This document shows, in pieces, positions 61,216-64,000 of a stretch of 64,000 nucleotides of DNA. Under the pieces are notes generated by a model. The model was not told the DNA's origin and searched no databases. It worked only from the letters and a program-made list of their open reading frames with translations. The DNA comes from Tianweitania aestuarii (lineage in GTDB: Bacteria; Pseudomonadota; Alphaproteobacteria; Rhizobiales; Rhizobiaceae), in contig NZ_JAFMNX010000001.1 of the NCBI RefSeq assembly GCF_018457165.1, positions 992,001-1,056,000 on the forward strand, read 5' to 3'. Within the stretch, counting starts at the first letter, position 1; each line of letters opens with the position of its first letter. The position numbers and the translations under genes were made by a program.

Positions 61216-61953
61216 TCAAGCCGCCAGCCTCCAGCTTTGCCGTTCCACGATGTCCGCCCGCGTGACGTTCTCATTCTCCGCGCGCCACGCCGGATGCGAC
61301 TTCTTGAGATCCACGCAGCCGCCGAACCGCAGCCAGTCGTCATGACGGCTGAGCGTCTTTCGCGATTTGGGGATCCACATGAAGCGCGTGCCCGGCGCTT
61401 GATCGCGCCGCCACACCAGCCAGCAATAGGCTGTGGCTGATTTGCCATCGACAACCCAGCGGGCGCGGTGCATCGGCAGGCGTTCGGCGAACTGCGCGAT
61501 CAGCGCCGGCGGTCGGTGGCTGTAGAGGGTGGCGAGTCGATCTTCCCCTTCAAGAAAGGCCGTGCGCACCAGTACCGCAACGCCGCGCGTGGCGAGCCGC
61601 AGCGCCTTGGCGATGAAGTCCGGGCCGCTGATGAAGGGCGGATTGGTGACGATCCAATCGGCCTGCCCTTCCGTGTTGGGGTGCAGGAAGTCGGAAACGC
61701 TGCCGAACCCGTAAGGAAAGATATCGGAAGCCCCGACGCTGCGAAAATATTCGCCAAGCGCAAGCGCCATATGCCCTTCACCACAGGCTGGATCCCAGGC
61801 CGTGCAGGCGAAGCGATCGTCTGCGGTCCAGATGGCGGGCAAGACATGGTGGCACAGCGCGCGTGTGCCCCATGGCGGCGTCGGGAAATAGTCGAGGCTG
61901 TCAGCCGGCTCATGCCGACGCGCCATCACAGCGGTTGAGGCGAGGCGGCTCAT
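61216..61953 (-). CDS. Phage DNA adenine N6-methyltransferase
   Basis: The protein has 245 residues from the ATG at 61953, overlapping the GapR-like stop as ATGA. SAM motif WDPACGEGHMALALGEYF and catalytic motif TNPPF (in DWIVTNPPFISG) are both present, and DYFPTPPWGTRAL is the usual start of this phage family. There is no cognate restriction enzyme in the window, so it is an orphan modifier, perhaps for evading host restriction or timing replication. Specificity is not inferable. Confidence 0.85.
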   Translation of the reverse strand: MSRLASTAVMARRHEPADSLDYFPTPPWGTRALCHHVLPAIWTADDRFACTAWDPACGEGHMALALGEYFRSVGASDIFPYGFGSVSDFLHPNTEGQADWIVTNPPFISGPDFIAKALRLATRGVAVLVRTAFLEGEDRLATLYSHRPPALIAQFAERLPMHRARWVVDGKSATAYCWLVWRRDQAPGTRFMWIPKSRKTLSRHDDWLRFGGCVDLKKSHPAWRAENENVTRADIVERQSWRLAA

Positions 61954-62258
61954 GCGATCCCCAGCGCGATCTTGTAGAGATCGACGAGGCTTTCCCATTC
62001 CTGCCGCTCGGCATCGTCCATGGCGCGCAGCTTCACGACCGTGCGAACGGCCTTTTTGTCGTAGCCCCGGCCGCCGAGCTCGGCGTAAACGTCCTTCAAA
62101 TCGTCGGCGAGATCCTTGCGTTCCTGTGTCAGACGCTCGATGCGCTCGATGAAGGCGCGCAGCTCGCCGGCCGCGACCGTCTGGCTGCTGTCGGTCACGT
62201 CAGCGGTATCGTTCGCCGGATGCTCGCGCGGTTCCACGGTCCACGGATCGAAGCTCAC
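61950..62258 (-). CDS. GapR family (DUF2312) DNA-binding protein
   Basis: The protein has 102 residues from the GTG at 62258, which overlaps the upstream stop as GTGA. AGELRAFIERIERLTQERKD, DLKDVYAELGGRGYD and LRAMDDAERQEWESLVD are the GapR signature. In Caulobacter, GapR binds overtwisted DNA ahead of replication and stimulates topoisomerases. A phage-encoded copy could help phage DNA replication or modulate the host nucleoid. It is placed directly between the HTH regulator and the adenine methyltransferase. Confidence 0.9.
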   Translation of the reverse strand: MSFDPWTVEPREHPANDTADVTDSSQTVAAGELRAFIERIERLTQERKDLADDLKDVYAELGGRGYDKKAVRTVVKLRAMDDAERQEWESLVDLYKIALGIA

Positions 62259-62779
62259 GAGAACACCTCTTCGATCCGGGTCAGGACGCGGTCTAGGTCG
62301 CGGTCGGTGTCGCGCTGCATTTCCAGCTCGCCGAGCGCGATGCACACGGCCTGCTTGGTCACATCGGCCGCGCGCGCGGTGTCGGTTTGGCTGAACCCGA
62401 ACATCTGGTTCATGATCCAATAGGCGACACGCCGGATGCGCGAGCCTTCAAGCCCAGCGTCGGCCGCGATGCCCTTGCGGCGCGGGTCGATGTTGAGAGC
62501 GCCATGCGGGTTGCCGTCGAGATAGAAGGCGGCCACAACCACGCTCATCTTGAAGGTCGACACAGGCCCGAGATCGCCGGTTTCCTTGCCGACGCTCGCC
62601 TTGAACTGGCGCAGGGCATTGTTCAGCCGCGCGATCGTTGAGGGGCGCGGCGTGATCTGGCCTTGCCGGAAGCGACGGTAGCTGCGCTCGCTCAAGCCGG
62701 CGGCCTGTGTGAGGTCACTGACCGGGATCTTCATCGCTGTCCGCTTCGCCTCGATCCGGGAAAAGTCCGTCGCCGTCAT
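62255..62779 (-). CDS. HTH regulator with DnaA-C-like domain
   Basis: The protein has 174 residues from the ATG at 62779 (AAGGCAGC upstream). N-terminal XRE-type HTH (MKIPVSDLTQAAGLSERSYR, RPSTIARLNNALRQF). The C-terminal region SRIRRVAYWIMNQMFGFSQT and TKQAVCIALGELEMQRD resembles the DnaA C-terminal HTH found in rhizobial replication/regulation proteins. It may act as an early transcription or replication-initiation regulator. Overlaps the GapR gene by 4 bases. Confidence 0.75.
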   Translation of the reverse strand: MTATDFSRIEAKRTAMKIPVSDLTQAAGLSERSYRRFRQGQITPRPSTIARLNNALRQFKASVGKETGDLGPVSTFKMSVVVAAFYLDGNPHGALNIDPRRKGIAADAGLEGSRIRRVAYWIMNQMFGFSQTDTARAADVTKQAVCIALGELEMQRDTDRDLDRVLTRIEEVFS

Positions 62780-62795
62780 CAATGCTGCCTTGTTT

Positions 62796-63089
62796 CTAGA
62801 TGGCACCGGATTGGACGCAGACGCGGAACAGGATCGCCAAGGTAGCCGAGAGTTTGCGGGCCAAGCCCGGGGAGGTCAGGGCGCGTCGATCGCCGGATAG
62901 GCAGGCTTCCGCCAGTCGCATACCGTCATCGAGCCCAAAGGAGAATTCGTGATCCGCAATCGTGTCGCCGGCTTTCAGCGAGGCAACGACGATGATGCGG
63001 CTGTCAGGGGTCAGGCCGGCAATGCGGATGCGCCCGGTGTCCTTCGACACCGCGTCCGGAACCTGCACACAGACATCGAGCGACACCAT
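62796..63089 (-). CDS. Small phage protein, unknown
   Basis: The protein has 97 residues from the ATG at 63089 (MVSLDVCVQVPDAVSKD). GRIRIAGLTPDSRIIVVAS and FSFGLDDGMRLAEAC suggest a compact alpha/beta fold. No domain is recognised. It lies just upstream of the HTH regulator, 16 bases before it. The weak GGAGC near 63102 supports translation. The divergent plus-strand ORF starts 64 bases away. Confidence 0.6.
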   Translation of the reverse strand: MVSLDVCVQVPDAVSKDTGRIRIAGLTPDSRIIVVASLKAGDTIADHEFSFGLDDGMRLAEACLSGDRRALTSPGLARKLSATLAILFRVCVQSGAI

Positions 63090-63152
63090 CAGGGCTTGCT
63101 CCGTCGCGTGGAATCGCTGGAGCGTGCAGGCCGGCTTGAAAGGAAGCGACCG

Positions 63153-63392
63153 ATGGACGAACTCGAACGGAATATCTTTGTCGCAGTGCTGACGATGCAA
63201 GCCTTTGCGGTTCTAGCAATGGCTGGCATGCCCCACACTGCGGACAATGTCGTCCAAGCGGTCGACTTCAAGATGAAGGGGTCCGATGAGGATCGCCGCT
63301 TGTGGCTCTCTTTGGTGCGCGAGGAGGCCGAGTCCATGTTAGCCACCGCAGCGCTTTTCTCGAAAGGTGGCCAAGACCACTCCCGACATTGA
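63153..63392 (+). CDS. Small phage protein on opposite strand, unknown
   Basis: The protein has 79 residues (MDELERNIFVAVLTMQAFAV). AAGGA sits 8 bases before the ATG. It is helical and charged near the end (MKGSDEDRRLWLSLVREEAE). Read divergently from the 97-residue gene, between minus-strand genes. The coding pattern is better than its complement. Real gene likely but not certain. Confidence 0.5.
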   Translation: MDELERNIFVAVLTMQAFAVLAMAGMPHTADNVVQAVDFKMKGSDEDRRLWLSLVREEAESMLATAALFSKGGQDHSRH

Positions 63393-63441
63393 GCTGTAAG
63401 TTGCTCCTGGCGCAAAGCTGGCAGCTGCCATTTGCGGACGC

Positions 63442-63582
63442 TCATGCCGCCACCTGCGCCTTGCGCGCTGCTTCCAGCGCGAGCGGTGAGACGCTGAGAT
63501 ACAGCGCGAAGTAATCGCGGCGCAGCTTCTCGAAAATTGCCGCCTGTCGCGCCAGTTCGCGCGTCGTCTGGATCTCAGCCAC
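63442..63582 (-). CDS. Very small phage protein, unknown
   Basis: The protein has 46 residues from the GTG at 63582 (overlapping the HTH gene by 8 bases). Helical: RELARQAAIFEKLRRDYFAL, then SPLALEAARKAQVAA. No known family. Co-located with the Cro-like HTH gene, so probably translated with it. Confidence 0.5.
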   Translation of the reverse strand: MAEIQTTRELARQAAIFEKLRRDYFALYLSVSPLALEAARKAQVAA

Positions 63583-63772
63583 GATCTTTCTCCTTGATGA
63601 TCTGGTCGAGAGCCCGGCTAAGCTTGTCCATCGTCTTGACCATCGCACCGCGACGGCCGCGCTTTAGCTGGCTGTACGTGGTGGCATCGACGCCAGCTCT
63701 TGCGCAGAGGTCTTTTTGACTGACCGCTGCTTGCGTTCTCCGCTGCTCAATTTCTGAAATCACGCGAATCAC
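63575..63772 (-). CDS. XRE-family HTH protein (Cro-like)
   Basis: The protein has 65 residues. A single helix-turn-helix: AAVSQKDLCARAGVDATTYS with the recognition helix and RGRRGAMVKTMDKLSRAL. It is divergent from the repressor-like gene at 63872, separated by 99 bases that hold palindromic sites. This is the classic Cro position, though the identity is inferred from size and orientation. Confidence 0.75.
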   Translation of the reverse strand: MIRVISEIEQRRTQAAVSQKDLCARAGVDATTYSQLKRGRRGAMVKTMDKLSRALDQIIKEKDRG

Positions 63773-63871
63773 CTTGTCGTTTGTATTTGCATGGTGATAT
63801 GCGTCTACGCAAATTTTGCAAGTAGCGTATCAGTGTCCAGTTGTGTGAGTTCACAAATTAGCTTTCGGCGT
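63773..63871. promoter_or_regulatory. Lysogeny-switch operator region
   Basis: The 99-base gap between divergent HTH genes contains two palindromes: TGCGT-CT-ACGCA at 63800-63811, flanked by outer arms ATTTGC (63785-63790) and GCAAAT (63809-63814); and TTGTG-N6-CACAA at 63841-63856. These are likely repressor/Cro operators overlapping two promoters. Exact promoters are not clear by eye. Confidence 0.55.
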
Positions 63872-64000
63872 ATGAACACGCCCAGAGCTACCAAAGATTG
63901 GATCAAGGCCGTCGCGGCCTACCTTAACCTGTCGCTTTCAGAGCTGGCGGTGAAGAGCGGTTTGTCGCCTTCCACCGTGACGCGCTACATGAACGACAAC
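63872..64000 (+). CDS. CI-like phage repressor (3' end outside window)
   Basis: 43 codons are visible before the window ends. The N-terminal HTH is clear: WIKAVAAYLNLSLSELAVKS, then GLSPSTVTRYMNDN, matching a LexA/CI-like repressor's DNA-binding domain. Divergent from the Cro-like gene across the operator region. The integrase and the rebuilt tRNA-Pro are expected further to the right. Confidence 0.7.
   Translation, partial: MNTPRATKDWIKAVAAYLNLSLSELAVKSGLSPSTVTRYMNDN

Overview
The window looks like the chromosome of an alphaproteobacterium of the order Rhizobiales (Hyphomicrobiales), probably Phyllobacteriaceae-like. The evidence is gene content and order: lptF-lptG-lptD divergent from pepA-holC; purM-purN divergent from a CDP-alcohol phosphatidyltransferase, an AI-2E/PerM transporter and hdaA; an Omp25/31-type porin; HWE/HisKA_2 kinases; an NDUFS4-like complex I subunit; and high G+C. 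The genus is inference.

Host chromosome, 1 to about 29.65 kb. It carries LPS export (lptD partial, lptG, lptF), leucyl aminopeptidase and DNA polymerase III chi, an ABC-F ATPase, a glycine-rich exported repeat protein, a DinB-fold protein, two glutathione S-transferases, ndk, molybdopterin synthase (moaE, moaD), pgsA, uvrC, an SDR reductase, an outer-membrane beta-barrel protein, an RNase T2 lipoprotein with a small secreted partner, rlmJ, a molybdopterin oxidoreductase, purN, purM, a second CDP-alcohol phosphatidyltransferase, a PerM-type permease, hdaA, a three-gene histidine kinase/receiver system, tRNA-Arg(TCT) and the NDUFS4-like subunit.

Prophage, about 29.65 kb to the right edge and beyond. 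Its left boundary is a 45-bp remnant of the 3' half of a tRNA-Pro(TGG) gene, the displaced attachment site left by integration. Nearly all virion genes lie on the minus strand in T7/podovirus order. Read from right to left they are terminase small-like, terminase large, portal, scaffold, capsid, tail tubular A and B, ejection proteins (one with a lytic transglycosylase domain), tail fibre with an SGNH hydrolase domain, endolysin, holin and a spanin-like protein. To the right lie a helicase, a Toprim primase, an adenine methyltransferase, a GapR-like protein, HTH regulators and the start of a CI-like repressor at the window edge. No integrase, RNA polymerase or DNA polymerase is visible; the integrase is expected beyond 64 kb.

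Three lower-G+C cassettes interrupt the phage: a DUF3800 gene (34.3-35.2 kb), a three-gene group (DUF3467-like, RelE/EndoU-like, DUF2283-like; 54.9-56.0 kb) and a divergent membrane-anchored pentapeptide-like protein (60.2-61.2 kb). These are the best candidates for defence, exclusion or toxin-antitoxin functions. The strongest unexplained non-coding signal is a cluster of about twelve GGTNACC-type repeats at 53957-54191, between the packaging genes and the early genes. Two other unusual signals are a perfect hairpin that sequesters the endolysin ribosome-binding site and a well-formed 60-codon ORF nested out of frame in an ejection-protein gene.
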